Shown piece by piece: positions 1 to 11,893 of a stretch of 64,000 bases of DNA. The position numbers were made by a program, and so were the translations under genes. How positions within the stretch are numbered: position 1 is the first letter of the stretch; each line of letters starts with the position of its first letter. Source of the stretch: Pleurotus djamor (Eukaryota > Basidiomycota > Agaricomycetes > Agaricales > Pleurotaceae); the NCBI GenBank assembly GCA_029747585.1, contig JAPEVF010000020.1, forward strand, positions 124,001 to 188,000, given 5' to 3'. The notes under the pieces were generated by a model. The model worked only from the letters and a program-made list of their open reading frames with translations. It ran no database searches and was not told the origin of the DNA.

Positions 1-2320
1 GGCAAGCCTGCAGCCAAACTACGTGTGTGGTATACAATCAAGGTACAAGGCAGTAGTAGGAGGAGCAAAAATGCGCATTTCATTTTACTTCCAAACTCGC
101 CCTTACTCTGACCCTGCCATGTCCGATAACGGAAGCACCGTGGGGCGATGAGTACAAACGAAATCACCGAACAGGACGTCGTGGAGGCTGAGCTACATCC
201 ATAAATACTGCGACGTCGAAGTGGAGGCGGATTGATTGGCACGTAGCCATCCAATACCAACAGTTCAATGATTCACGCGAATAAAACGTGTTTTCGGACT
301 CGTTCCCCTAGCCACCGATACAACCCCCGTCGTCCCCCTGCAAGCTTCAAGTTGCCTTCTTGTGCATCGAAGTTATATGATAGATGATCCATTTCACGCC
401 AATACAATTTCAAAAGTAAGTCACCGAAGAATTTCAATTTCTCTTGGTCCTCGAAAAGACTCAAGTCTAAGAGATGTGGGATCAAAAAGCCAAGGGAGCA
501 ACCACTGTTCGGAAATACGACCTCATAAATCATAGCAGATATTTCGTGCAGGTAAATAACTACATAGGAAGGGTGAAGCTCCGAGTGCGCGTGGCTGGTG
601 GTTACTACTATGAAGTACTTGATTGGTGAATCTTGAATCAAGTTACCGTCCTTCCCGCGGATTGGCGGAACATGGTTGTACCAAATACCGAGGAAGAGCA
701 ACCGACAAACTACGGCCCAGGAGGCACATTTGTGATTGTCTGAGCCTTGCCTCTGCGCAGTGACGGAACATGATATCGACGACAGTAAAACCGAGTTCAA
801 CCCGACGAACTACGGTTCAGGAGGCGCAGCCCATCGTGCGGGTACCCTCAGCGTGGGTGGTCTGGACGGAAGGTAACGGTCAGCAAAAGTGAAAACGTAA
901 GATGCATAGAGACGAGGGAAGGTAGCGACTCACTTAGGCGAGCGGCAGTAACAGTAAACAACACCATCTAAAACCTAATAGTAAGGATGTGCCCCCAGGT
1001 CTTTGGCTTTCACCGAAAGGAATGCCACTCAGGCGTGTGCGGCTTGAGAAACCCATCGTGATGATGCGCTGGGTGGTGGATCAAACAACGAACAGGAGGG
1101 GGGAAAGGGGAAGGACATGTAGCATTGCTGTTGGGCGGAAAGACAGCTTACAGGCTAACACTGGGCGTGCATCACGACAGCGATCAGTTCCCAAAGATGT
1201 GGGCTGTTCTATATTTCTACCCCGGGAGCAACACATCCTGGGTCGGGCTCCGGGTATAGAGTAGACGTCACGTCACTTATACGACCAATAATCGCCCGTG
1301 GACGTCGAACTTGAACTGTGCGTTTAACTGCTTAACCTGGTGGATGGCGCCGCAGACGAACGGGAGATCAATCTTTGATGCCTATGTACCTCCGGGTAAG
1401 ATGGACATGTCGAGCATGTGCAAGGGTTGAGGCTATAATTATTCAGTTTTGCTGACTTGGGAAAAGGCCGAACAGCTTTTGGAGATCCTTCTGAAACGAT
1501 CAAAGCGTCGGTTAATACTTCGCTTTGGAGGTCAGTTTGACGAGGAGAGATCGAGAATGTGGGAGCGCGAATATGATGGTCATTCTGAGGCCAGTCACGA
1601 TCAATGTGGATGGTACCTCGAGAGATGAACTGAAACGGATGCGTCCACCATGGGCGTTGAACGTTGACTTTGCGCGGTACGCCTGTGAGCCAATTCAGCT
1701 ATGATTAGATCAGGGTTATGATGCGTCTGTCCGACATACCAGTTTGTTGGATTGATCAGGAACACCTGGGGGGCGGCGGGTCTTATTATTAGCCAGGCTA
1801 TGGTGCAACGTCCAAGTAGCCATTGGTCAAAGGCATGCCTATAGTGAATTCAAACGATCCTGAGCGCGGCCTTGAGGCTTGCATGCAAGGAGCAATCTCT
1901 GTCGTAGTCTGCGAGTTCTGAAAAGCGTGATGGTGATGGCCCCACCTCTGTGCATTTCGGTTTGGGGGTGAACCAATCACAAATACCACTGCACTGGGTT
2001 CTTTCTATTTTCGAACGGTGGTTGCGAAGGAAAGGGATTCGGCCGTTGGTATGAGACCAGAGGAACATGACAGGAGCGCGCGGCTCTGATTGGCTGATTC
2101 CCTTTTTTCACACTTACAGAAAAAAAACATAGAGAGACGCAGAAAAACATATCTGAGCATGGCCAGGACGAGCAGCGAGATAGAAGTCCTGGGAGGAGTC
2201 CGAGATCCTTTTTTGTTACGAGAACAAGGGAGTTGCAGCGAAAAAAGGGCGGAAAAGGCTCAATTCATGACGGTTGCCAAGGTGTGGGTATTGATCTGAG
2301 CAAGTTCGGCAACAGTTGGA
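1..2320. other. Region without a convincing gene
   Basis: About 2.3 kb with no open frame that shows a recognisable domain, biased codon pattern or coherent splice sites. The longest frame is a 175-codon minus-strand stretch (listed separately). The last few hundred bases are the upstream region of the secreted protein gene that starts at 2559. Confidence 0.5.
273..800 (-). CDS. Possible hypothetical protein, 175 codons, weak
   Basis: An uninterrupted minus-strand frame of 175 codons, long for chance at this base composition but without any family signature I recognise. It has a mildly hydrophobic middle and a charged C-terminal third ending in Arg/Lys-rich sequence. The first codon sits in a Cys/Ser-rich stretch that does not resemble a signal peptide. 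It could be a terminal exon of a gene whose other exons I cannot place, a relic, or a chance frame. No function is proposed. Confidence 0.2.
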   Translation of the reverse strand: MNSVLLSSISCSVTAQRQGSDNHKCASWAVVCRLLFLGIWYNHVPPIRGKDGNLIQDSPIKYFIVVTTSHAHSELHPSYVVIYLHEISAMIYEVVFPNSGCSLGFLIPHLLDLSLFEDQEKLKFFGDLLLKLYWREMDHLSYNFDAQEGNLKLAGGRRGLYRWLGERVRKHVLFA

Positions 2321-2328
2321 TATAAAAG
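2321..2328 (+). promoter_or_regulatory. TATA box of the secreted Gly/Ala/Asn-rich gene
   Basis: TATAAAAG lies about 230 bp before the start codon at 2559. It is followed at about 2345-2420 by a C/T-rich tract. A TATA box followed by a pyrimidine-rich leader is typical of strongly expressed fungal genes. The gap to the ATG would be a 5' leader of about 200 nt. Confidence 0.6.
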
Positions 2329-2558
2329 CAAATGAATCACGCCGTCTCTTTTTCCTTTCCTCACCCTTCGTCCTCCTCCCTTTCTCCCTCTCAACTTCTT
2401 TTTCGCTCTCGTTCTCCTGCGATCAGGGATCGTACCGGCTAGTCCACCTCACTCAACGGCCTTGACCTGGTGTCTTACTCTCGTTTCCCAACTTCAACTG
2501 TCGACCATCGTTTCCCCTTGTCTCTAACTCGAAAAATCCCCTTTTTTGCTCTATAAAA

Positions 2559-3976
2559 ATGAAGTTCTTCGTCCTTTTCGTTACGCTCGCCCTCGCCCTC
2601 TCCGCCTCGGCTGCTCCCCAGAACAACCGAAACGGCAACAACAACAACCGCTTCGGCCAACAGAACAGGAATGGCCAGAACCGAAATGGCCAGAACCGTG
2701 GAGGTCAGCAACAGAACAACCAGCAACAGAACAACAACAACAATGCTGGTGCAGCTGTAAGTTGATTGTTTCAGACTCACACTCGATCGTGTCTCATGTA
2801 ATTGCCGCAATAGGCTGGAGGCGCCGCCGCCGGTGCCGCTGGAGGTGCTGCTGCTGGAGGAGCTGCCGCTGGTGCCAACAATGGTAACGCTGCTGCTGGT
2901 GCCAACAATGGCAATGCTGCTGCTGGAGGTGCCGCTGCCGGTGGAGCTGCCAACGCAGATCCCCAAACCTCCTTCACCTTGGACCCCAAGGTCATTGCTC
3001 AAGGTTTCGCCAACGACGGTCAAGATGTCCCCGCTGATGGTCAAGTTGCTTCGTTGACTTCGACGAACAACTTCATCAACTTCTGTCTCACCCGTCCCGA
3101 CCTTGCCATCACCGACGGAAAGCAAGTCACCGCCGGCTCATGTAACCCCGCCCCCATGGGTCTCATCCCATCCACGGATAACATGCCCTCGTCCAAGTTC
3201 ACCTTCCCCAAGAACGGCGACACCGTCCAAGCCGACACACCCTTCACCATCTCAATGGCCATCCGTAACATGCAAACCGGTTTCTTCGTCAACGCTCAGG
3301 CCAACTACTTCGCTGCTCCCCAACAACTCAACGGTCAGGGCCAGATCCAAGGTCACTCGCACGTTGTTGTTGAGCAGTTGAGCGCACTCGACCAAACGAC
3401 GCCCACTGACCCCAAGGTCTTCGCCTTCTTCAAGGGTCTCAACGCTGCCGCCCAGGGTGGTGTCCTCACCGCCGATGTTACCGCCGGTCTCCCCGCAGGT
3501 GTCTACAGACTTGCTTCTATCAACACCGCTGCCAACCATCAGCCTCTCCTTGTCCCCATCGCCCAACACGGTTCTTTGGATGATGCCGTCTACGTAAGTT
3601 GCCCTTTTACCTTGTGAATCAGACACAATGCTCAAGTCACTTTGTATTACAGTTCACTGTGACTGCTGATGGTCAACCTGCTGCTGGCGCTGGAGGTGCA
3701 GCTGGAGGTGCCGCCGGTGGTGCTGCTGGAGGTGCTGCTGGAGGTGCTGCCGGTCAAAACGGTGCAGCTGGTCAAAATGGTGCCAACGGTGCCGCTGGCC
3801 AGAATGGTGCCGCCGGACAGAACGGCGCTGCTGGAAACAACGGCGTCACCGCTCCTACTGTCGCTCCCGTCGCTACTCCTCAGGGCAACAACCGTGGAGG
3901 AAACCGCAACCAGAACAACAACAACCGTAACGGAGGCCGTGGCCGTCGTATGCTCTTCACAAGGAGGCAACTCTAA
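2559..3976 (+). CDS. Secreted Gly/Ala/Asn-rich protein with repeat arms around a globular core
   Basis: Three exons (2559-2756, 2814-3593, 3653-3976) with GTAAGT donors encode about 433 residues. Residues 1-20 form a signal peptide (MKFFVLF..., cleavage likely after SASA-A). Then come an Asn/Gln/Arg-Gly arm (NRNGQNRNGQ type), an Ala/Gly/Asn silk- or collagen-like arm (GAAAGA, NNGNAAAG), and a core of about 220 residues with few repeats. The core contains FCLTRPDLAITDG, a GHSHVV segment and FFKGLNAAAQGG. A second GAAGGAAGG/GQNGA arm follows, and the tail NRNGGRGRRMLFTRRQL holds basic sites that a Kex2-type protease could cut. The core resembles a family common in agaricomycetes that is often misnamed in databases; I know no proven function. 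A wall-associated or extracellular structural protein is inferred. The strong promoter features suggest abundant expression. Confidence 0.85.
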
Positions 3977-4679
3977 GGTGTTTTCTTCCTTTTTTTGAAA
4001 ACACCCTTACGCCCCGCTTCATCTAATTGCATATCCAAGTGTCTGTAGCATCAATTTATTTATACGACATCACTCTCATACCCCTCCATGATACGATGCC
4101 TTGCTGTTCTCTCTCTTCATTCCTTTTAGAGCATTTCTTTTTTCGAGTTATTGTACTATACGTATGACGCACTTCCCCCACACTCTACCTCTGGAAGCTA
4201 GGTAATTTGTTTATCTTTTGTCCGTCATCGACGTTGACTGTTGCTTTTACTTAACACACGCCGGGTATTTCATTCTCTACATACATTCATTTTTTGCATC
4301 TCTATGAAGTAGTTGTAGATGGCCTTTTTGTTGAGTCAATGACAATCGGATGTTGAGCGACAAAAGTCGTTGAGCTATTTATTGGTGTGATGGTGAAGCC
4401 ACGTGGAGTTGTTTGGATGTCGAGTTGTTGGTAAATAGATAGAGGACAAACACAACGCCGAGCAGCCCGACCTTCTTCATTGTACTTTGCCCAAATTCTA
4501 CTTCATTGTCCTTGCCTCATTGTGCGTGAATATACCGAAATGAACATGCCTTTGTAAATCATCACCGTGCTTCTCATCGTAGTTTGCATTTCGGGGCTCG
4601 TTGATAGGCGACCATGCTTTCACATCACGACCAAATCACGACAAATGTCTAGAACAATGATAAGCAACACGTACTCGAG
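3977..4679. other. Intergenic, convergent 3' regions
   Basis: About 700 bp of T-rich sequence between the ends of two convergent genes (stop at 3976, stop at 4680). It probably holds the 3' UTRs of both. No domain-bearing frame or RNA gene is visible. Confidence 0.5.
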
Positions 4680-5753
4680 TTAGGCATAGTACGCGGTGTA
4701 TAAGGCTGTGAGGAATGACGAAAGCAGGTTGACTTGGTTATTGGTTAATAGATTCAACCCATTAATCGCCTTCCCTCCCCCTCCATGCTCGGTAATCCTC
4801 TTCTTCTCCTCCGAGTAGACCGTTTCCTGAATAGTTGCTCCTAAAAATGAATCAACCATGCTTCCACCTCCACCGGCGACGGCACCCCAGATCACGGTAC
4901 TGGTTACTAGGGAAGAGGCATTTGTTGCGCAGTGGGAGTTTTGGAGAATTAGCGAGACGGAGAAGGTCAGGCCTATTATGATGCCTCCGATGATGGAGGC
5001 GAGGGTTCCACCGAGGGAGATTCCACCGTTTGTACCTGGGGGAACGGGTTTGAGGGTTGTGATGAGGATGGGTTGGGAGTGGGAGAGGATGCCGAGTTCT
5101 GAGGCGAGGGTATCGCCTAAGCAGCATGCGAAGTGTCTGTGACGAAGATGTGGGCACACATGAACTTAGAGTGACTGAGTGTACAAGGTCGACGTACCCG
5201 AGGACGGCCATCAGTAGAGTACGGCTGAGGCCATTACTAACAGATGAATCAAGTGGGCACCATGAGGCATCATACACGGTGTCGGTGCTTATGTCGAACC
5301 CGAGTAATTTGGATACGACAGTCACATAAGCATCGGGTACGAATGCCACTGTCCAGGCGATGCTTGCGAGCAGAGCCCATATTGAGTTGCAGAGGACTTG
5401 CCATCCGGTTCGATACCCAGCTTCTTCATAGCCGTCTTCCAACAGACGCTTTTTGGACTTCCCATCTGACGTGTGTGGGTGTGGAAGCGTGGATGAGTAA
5501 ATACTAATAGTAGAAACGTGGGTATGTGAAGCTCACATTTGGTTGCTTTACCACCGGTTAGATAGAATACTATCAAGCTTACGCCTACGACGTAGACTTT
5601 GACGTTCATCATGAGCCAACCAACGACGAAGGCGGCTACTGCGCCTGAGGGCGACAGAGATCGTTTGCGCAGGCCATGGATGCTCAGTGCAGAAGCAATG
5701 AGCAGAGCTGGATTGGAGTAGAGTTTGAGGATCGCAGGTGGTTGGACCGCCAT
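4680..5753 (-). CDS. TMEM19-like integral membrane protein (DUF92 family)
   Basis: Three exons on the minus strand (5753-5537, 5465-5198, 5136-4680) splice in phase to 313 residues, close to the usual TMEM19 length. Several hydrophobic helices are visible: one near the N-terminus after LKLYSNPALLIAS, then GAVAAFVVGWLMM, VGVSLIVFYLTGGKATK, WALLASIAWTVAFV, a GGTLASIIGGIIIG helix and others. The family hallmark GDTLASELG is formed exactly across the second intron (VLG|HFACCLGDTLASELG). The family is widespread in archaea, bacteria and eukaryotes. Archaeal and plant relatives are linked to isoprenoid-phosphate (phytyl-phosphate) kinase activity, but the fungal role is unknown, so none is claimed. 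The next gene upstream on the same strand ends only about 90 bp away. Confidence 0.85.
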
Positions 5754-5846
5754 TCCGTCGCAGTGACTAAGTCAAGAAAAGAGCGACGCGACGTAGGCGC
5801 TGATCACAGCTTGAACGTTGAGCTACTTTTTAGGTACACGCATATT

Positions 5847-6605
5847 TCACCCTGAGTCGGGATCATAATCACTATCGGCTGCCTTCTCTTTGCCCTTGCC
5901 TTTCCCCTTCGATGAAGATGACTTTCTCCTTCCCCTCCTCCTAGATTTTCGTGGGCCATCCTCGTTGTCACCGTCATCCTCAACGCCCTCAACTGCTTCG
6001 GGTGCACTACCCGTCATGCGGTCTAGGAGTTCACTGCTGTCTATCTGGGAGAGATACGACGGGAACGAGCTCGAGGAAGCTTGCTCCTTCTCCTTGCCCT
6101 TGCGTTTCCCCTTGGTGCTGGGTAACTCGGCGTCCTCGCTTGAGCCCTTGCGTTCAAGTTGTACTTCTTTGAAACGGACGCGTTGTTCGGAGGAAGCGAT
6201 GTGTCGTAGCGGACGTCCCGTGGCGTCTACGAGTTTCGTTGGATGTGAGCTTGATGCAGCGATGACTTCGTAGACACGCACCTTTATCCTCGGAAAATAA
6301 AAGTTCTGTCCCTAACAGTGTGTCATGATAGCCTTTGAATATCGTTCCGGAAAGTTGCAGGAAGGGTGTGGGCGTATCTAGACCCTAATGTGATGCAGCT
6401 TCAGTGGACGTGCCTACTGCGACGGATAACAACACATGCTTACAATTAAACGGTATTCCGCTGAGCTTGGTAGGAGGGTGGGTTCAACAGCCCCAAGGTC
6501 AACAGTGACATATGTCGTCTCTTCCTCATCTTCATATTCTTCATCTGGTCCGAATTCTTCAACCTGTTTGAACCCAGGGACGAGAGATTGGCAGGATGAA
6601 GTCAT
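5847..6605 (-). CDS. Transcription factor TFIIIC subunit 6 (tau55/GTF3C6 TFIIIC domain)
   Basis: Three exons (6605-6444, 6384-6282, 6226-5847) give 214 residues. The N-terminus GFKQVEEFGPDEEYEDEE leads into YVTVDLG, then LIGLDTPTPFLQLSGTIF and KGYHDTLLGTELLFSED. Across the second intron comes RPLRHIASSEQRVRFKEVQL. This order (acidic start, VDLG beta-strand, triple-barrel core, HIA-TEQR-RFKEV) is diagnostic of the TFIIIC_sub6 family. TFIIIC binds the A/B boxes of tRNA genes and recruits TFIIIB and RNA polymerase III. The C-terminal third is a Lys/Ser-rich, disordered, nuclear-type tail (KSRRRGRRKSSSSKGKGKG). The start at 6605 gives the usual N-terminus of the family. The gene diverges from the SprT-like gene. 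Confidence 0.88.
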
Positions 6606-6966
6606 CCTGGCGTTGGATTCGGAAAGAAGTTGATCGCCATGAGACGCGCTCGGTCACATCACGGGCTAATGTGACATGCCGGAATCTAATCTCGTAACAG
6701 GGGCAGGTTAAATCTGAACATTGACACTGCGACGTTTCTTTGTGTGACTCCCATCATCTCTGAAGCTGCTGCTTCGCCTCTGCGCTTGCTTATTGCTCTA
6801 ATGAACTTCTTTGGGCAGGTCTCGAGCTTCTCATTCTCAGCATCGCAAGCCAGCTCGAACGCCCCAGCTACTCCCAGGTATTGAACTTTCTTAGCCACTG
6901 TTGGCGGTACCGTCGAAAGCAGGATACTTACTGAACAAACATCCCTTGTATACTAGATCTCAGCAC
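6606..6966. promoter_or_regulatory. Divergent intergenic region, TFIIIC subunit / SprT-like gene
   Basis: 361 bp between the start codons of two divergent genes, so it must carry both promoters. A 70-codon minus frame inside has no features and is taken as chance. No TATA box is obvious. Confidence 0.5.
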
Positions 6967-9247
6967 ATGGAAGTCATTGAGATATTCTCGTCCGATGAAG
7001 AAGAGTGAGCCCTTTCAACATATAAATGACCGAACTGCATGTTCATTCACGTCTCCTTGATGCAAGTGCTTTGACGAACGACAAGACGGCGGCGAAGAAT
7101 GCTGCACAAGATGTCTTTGTACTCTCTATCCCAGGTGCTTGGGCAGGAACCCCTGCTAGAAGTAGTGCAAAGCCGGCGACTTCAACAAAGAAGAATCCCC
7201 CATCAAAACAAACGGCTGAACCCTCAAAGCACAGCTCTTCGGGATCCCCGTCTCGAGCCACCAGAGAGAAATTTCGCACAACTACTTCGGCGGCTCCGAA
7301 GCAACAGAAGATGGCACCTTTGTTTGCGGACGATAGTGATGAAAGCAGTGACGAAGTTGAGGCCGTTCCCCCGTTGTGAGTCCTCGAATCGCTCGCACTA
7401 GATCTCGATGACGCGTCCAAACTCATGCTCTTCCTCTAGCGACGAACCTCGAGTACACAAAGCTAAGACGCCAGCTTCTCGCGCTCGAGAAACTCCAAAG
7501 AAACAGACACGGAATCCGGCTGATGAACCCCGCGCACACAATACCAAGACACCCTCTACTTCCCGCACAAAAACACATCCTAATGAACATGAAAGTTTCT
7601 CTGTTGCTGACAGAGACGATGACCATGCTATAATGTCCATGTAATACCCCCTCCGTCTTCCTTCCTTTGTGCGATGTGGCTGATCCTGGTAATATACATA
7701 GCAACGACCCACGTTCCGCTCGTAAGCCTACCAAGCTACCTCCGCACAAAAAAACCTTCGACTACACTCCGTCGCCTCTCGGAAGCTCTAGGAAGCAACA
7801 GGACGCGCCCCCCTCTTACGCCCCTACATCCACAGTATCTTCTACCTCGTTGATCTCTGTCACCCAAATGGGATCACAGGCTGTCCGAACAAACAAAAAA
7901 GCCCAAGCGGCAGCGGACCTCGCGCGTCGCAAGGAATACGCTGATCAACTCTTCAAGTCTTTGAATGCCACCGTGTTTAAGAATCGATTGCCTGCTGAGA
8001 CTAAGCTGAACTGGAGTAAGCGGCTGACTGCCACTGCTGGGAGAGCCAAGTGGCATAGATCCTCCAAGGGCGTGCATACGACCGAGATCGAGTTGGCGGA
8101 AAAGATCTTGGATTGTGATGGTCAGTCTTTGGTTCCATTCTCATCCAACGGTGCATTCTTCTTAGAAGTAACCTTTTCAGAACGTATCAGGAATACATTG
8201 TCCCATGAAATGTGTCATCTCGCGTCTTGGGTGATCAATGGGAATCCCAAAGAAGGCCATGGCAATATCTTCAAGTCATGGTGAGATAGTTACCGTTCTC
8301 GTTCAATTGTATGAGCGTTATCGATATCTTTGTGTTTAGGGCTTGGGAGGTAATGCAGGTCCGCCCGGAGATTGAAATTACTGTAGGTCGCGTAGCGATC
8401 CAACACACTTAAGAATATATGGCTGATTGATGCTTTTCAGACAACCCACAATTATGAGATATCCCATCCCTACCGATGGGGTGAGTGTTTTCACCTGTCT
8501 TTCGACAACGTCAACTGATTGTACAACCTCGTTACGCCTCACTTAGAGTGCATCGAGTGCAAGTATACGTGCGTGCCACTTTCGCGTTTTGATCCACGCA
8601 TTCCAACTCAAGGTCTTTTAACATAGGTACGGTCGTTTCAGTAAATCTATCAAAACCGAGGAAGTCGGTACGTGTTCCATTAATTCCCTCCTCCTCCCGT
8701 CTTTGACTAAACGATTGACGCGATACCTATCAAGCATGTGGACATTGCAAGGGAGGTAGATTAAGACCTCTCTTCGAGACCCGTAAAGCACCTCAAACGC
8801 CTAAGATCTCTCGCAATGCCGCTGCTAAACCAAGAGGTAAAATGTCCTCATCATCCAATCGCTTCCCTCGAAATACTGAAGCGTACCATAGATTCCCCTC
8901 GCCCAACTTACCGACCTGTCCCAGAAGTCATCGAGCTGTCTTCATCCTCCGACGAGGACCGTGACGAGACTGATCTCGAAGCCGAAGAAGTTGACGACGA
9001 TGAAGAGGGTAGTCCCGAAAGTGAAGGAGAGGGCGACGAAGTTCGTACTGATGAAGATGACGAGCACAGCCACAAAGATAGCGATGAAGAGCGCGACGAT
9101 GACGATGGAGACCGGGATGACTCTCTAGATCATCCTACCGTCTCCGATGAAGACTTCCTTGGCTCCGACTCTGAGATTGATCCCGAGGAGAAGGATCTTG
9201 TAACTTTGGCAGGGATGTTGGGGTCTGTATACATCACCCACAACTGA
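6967..9247 (+). CDS. SprT-like metalloprotease of the GCNA/ACRC type
   Basis: About ten short exons. The start at 6967 (MEVIEIFSSDEE) precedes a donor at 7005. The first third is disordered and Ser/Lys/Pro-rich with acidic SSDES patches. From about 7905 the SprT domain begins: RRKEYADQLFKSLNATVF, LNWSKRLTATAGRAKW, then LSHEMCHLASWVINGNPKEGHG with the zinc-protease HExxH as HEMCH, GNIFKSWAWEVMQVRPEI, and a zinc ribbon with C-x2-C (ECIECKYTYGRFSKS) and C-x2-C (ACGHCKG). The C-terminus is a long Asp/Glu-rich tail (DEDRDETDLEAEE..., DDDDGDRDD). SprT/GCNA proteins digest DNA-protein crosslinks on chromatin. The acidic disordered tail plus SprT core is the GCNA layout rather than the Wss1 or Spartan one. 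Exon ends are inferred from GT/AG and phase. Confidence 0.85.
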
Positions 9248-9736
9248 TTTTCAGCCGTCGACACCTGTGCATGGGTGTAGGGAAGGAGGGTCTTGCCTAT
9301 AGAGGAGCGAGAGGCCGATGAAGTTATAAGTAATGAATATTCACGAACTACACGAAATTTCTACATATGTTTCCCAGTTATTGATTATGTTTTTAGTATA
9401 TCGTTTTGTTGAATGTACATCGCTGAATGGCTCAGATTGACTTTGGACTTCAAACGATCGGAACGCGGTTGAGCGAAACGGTATGTGATTCTATGATACA
9501 ACAAGATGTGATATAACAATGCAGAGATGCTACAACGGTTGGAATATAAGTATAGTAGTGCGTACGGTTGGCTGGGAAGGTGNGGTACTGGTAAGTCTTG
9601 TGTGATGGGTANTGGATAAATGGGAGGTGGAGGGGAAGAATGTCAAGAATATAAGAATATGCAGAATCCTGGAACCATTAAAATGCGGAACACCAGAATA
9701 ATAATAAACAACCATGCACNATAAAACAGANTTAAA
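9248..9736. other. Intergenic between convergent genes
   Basis: About 490 bp of A/T-rich sequence between the stop of the SprT-like gene and the stop of the P450. It probably contains both 3' UTRs. Nothing else is seen. Confidence 0.5.
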
Positions 9737-11893
9737 TCACCCATTGAACGGCCTAACGCAGATAGGCAGCTGCGTCCCCTCATCCCACTTATCCTTAACG
9801 TACGGCCTCGTCAAAATCGCGTTGAACTTCTTCACAGTCACACCTTCGGCTGGTGTGAACTCGAAGTGTGGTAAGAGGGAAGCGATGAAGATTTTGATTT
9901 CGAGGATGGAGAATTTCCAGCCGATGCAGGAGTGGGGACCGAAGGAGAAGGTCATTAGGTTGGCNAGACCTGGGTGGGAGCGGGCAGATTGAGGGAGGGA
10001 GAAGAAACGGTCGGGGCTGTATNAACAGAGGAACATGAGAAGATAGAGAGATTGGNGAGGAAAGAGAAACGTACTTGAATGTGAGAGCGTCTTTGCCCCA
10101 GACATCTTCACTATAATTCAATCCCTCAATGGGAATGTGGATATAACTCCCCTTCTTAATCTTCACATGGTCTCCTTTCGACAAGACCGTTCCGTCACGC
10201 ATATGAACGGGGCTGGAGATGGGTATAAGATCATCTTGCGTGGCGACGCGGATGATGCCATGTACTGATGGGCTTATGCGTAGGGTTTCACGGACGACGG
10301 CGTCGAGGAAGGGAAGAGAGTCGATCGCATCACTCTGAGCGGCTGATGAGAAGGATGAAGATGATGGNGAAGGAGGAACGGGGTGTGAGGTGGGTGCGTG
10401 AACGGGCAGGGGTGAGAACGTTTCCGCGAAGCCCGAGTCTGGTATACATTCCGCTTTCTCGGAAACGGAGGTCGTGGTAGCNTGAGATGNTGTGGNNGTT
10501 GAGAGAGACATGATNTCCTCNCGNAGGCGTTTCTGGATTTCGGGGTTTTGGGAANAGGTGGTGGAGGCAGAAGGAGAGTGAGACGGCGGTTGAATCAGAA
10601 CCGGCGAAAAGGAATGTAGAGAGTTGGTCAAGGAGATCGGAATCTGAGAGGCGCTTGGAGGGATCCTCGGATAGGTTTTGCTTGACTAGAGAAAANGAGT
10701 CAATGACTGAGATGTGGGGGTAAGGTGAGGGGAACGCTTACTGAGGAGGCTGAGGATGTCTTTGTCGTCAATTTCTTGAGCGCTGGATTTCTCGGCGAGT
10801 ATGGCCTCTTTCTTACTAGCGACGAGGCGTTTTCCAGCTTCGCCGATAGTGTGAAGGCTTTCCTTGGTTGTGCGAAGACCATCATCAGGCTGGAGGTAGT
10901 ANTCAATTAGCTCAGAGNAANGGNNGNNGNCNNAGCGNTANNNCTTACGAANAGNGTGTTGATGATNGGGAAGAAGAGGGAGAAGATAGTCTTCATGCCA
11001 GGTCCTTTNTCTTGGACATTGAACATCTTNCTNTAGGCAAGATACACNTCTTCTGATTCGTCTTGAAGAGCATGGAAATGGTAATCGAANCCGACGAGGC
11101 CCATGACNTCGAAGGTAGCTCGNGACAACCAATGCGAAACGTCNAAGATCGANGATGAAGNTGATTNNGNNGNGNCTGCAGGGGTGGGGGCAGNNGAGGT
11201 CTCGATNAGNGAGAACCAGCGGTCNCGGAGTTCNTCTGCNTTCTGGAAGAAGACNGGTGTCATNGCTTTGAGAGCTGAGGTTGAGAAGGCGGGTCCGATN
11301 AGGCGGCGGCGGATCTTGTGTTCNTCNCCCTCCATCGCAAATATGCCTGCAAGATATGATGAGCANAACTCGGNAGAAGNGGNGNCNNTCTTACCTCGAC
11401 CNAGTAANCGNGAGAGNANTGTACGNGTTTGCCAGGGCTTTTCGTAGATCGGCGAGTTGAGNATGTGCGTCANNGACCGAAAATCGAACGCCATAAGACG
11501 GTAATCNTGCTACANNANANNGNGGTCAGGCTCGAACNTNNATANCATTNTNNNAACGNACACTNCCNAATCCGTGGAAACGNAACATCTTCCCAAAACG
11601 CCCNACCCACTCNTGGTGGGTATCAGGACTAATATTTGGGCTACGAAGCAGCTATCAGCTCATNGTATATCGAACAGACTAAGGATGGTTGCTCACTCCA
11701 TGACATCCCTGAAATGGTTCTGNANAGCAGGNGCATCAGGACCTGGTAACTTTCTGAGTGGGTCNAATGGTGGNGCAAAGACCATCATGTTGACGAGCCA
11801 AAANACGCCTCTAGCTAGTAAAAGCAGGGCTACGATGGCAGCGACTCGTACTGAGTCNTGNAGCAAGTATACGATGACNCTGAGCACCGACAT
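9737..11893 (-). CDS. Cytochrome P450 monooxygenase, membrane-anchored
   Basis: A multi-exon minus-strand gene. Residues 1-40 form an N-terminal membrane anchor (VRVAAIVALLLLARG) followed by a proline hinge (LRKLPGPD). Later landmarks are EHKIRRR.IGPAFSTSALK (C-helix region), the I-helix FLFAGSDSTA with the acid-Ser/Thr oxygen-activation pair, the K-helix ExxR in VVRETLRISPS, PDRFFSLPQSAR, and the haem loop FSFGPHSCIGWKFSILE with the cysteine thiolate ligand. The length is normal (around 500 residues). Substrate cannot be predicted; basidiomycete genomes hold 100 or more P450s for xenobiotic and secondary metabolism. No biosynthetic neighbours are present, so this looks like a stand-alone copy. 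Many N bases between about 10.9 and 11.6 kb leave individual residues and splice junctions uncertain. Confidence 0.88.

Noticed and set aside
2475..3125. 216-codon minus-strand Ser/Gly-rich frame
   Set aside because: Antisense shadow of the Gly/Ala repeats in the secreted protein gene; repeat composition keeps the frame open.
7043..7426. 127-codon minus-strand frame in the SprT-like gene
   Set aside because: Antisense to the disordered coding exon of the plus-strand gene; no family match.
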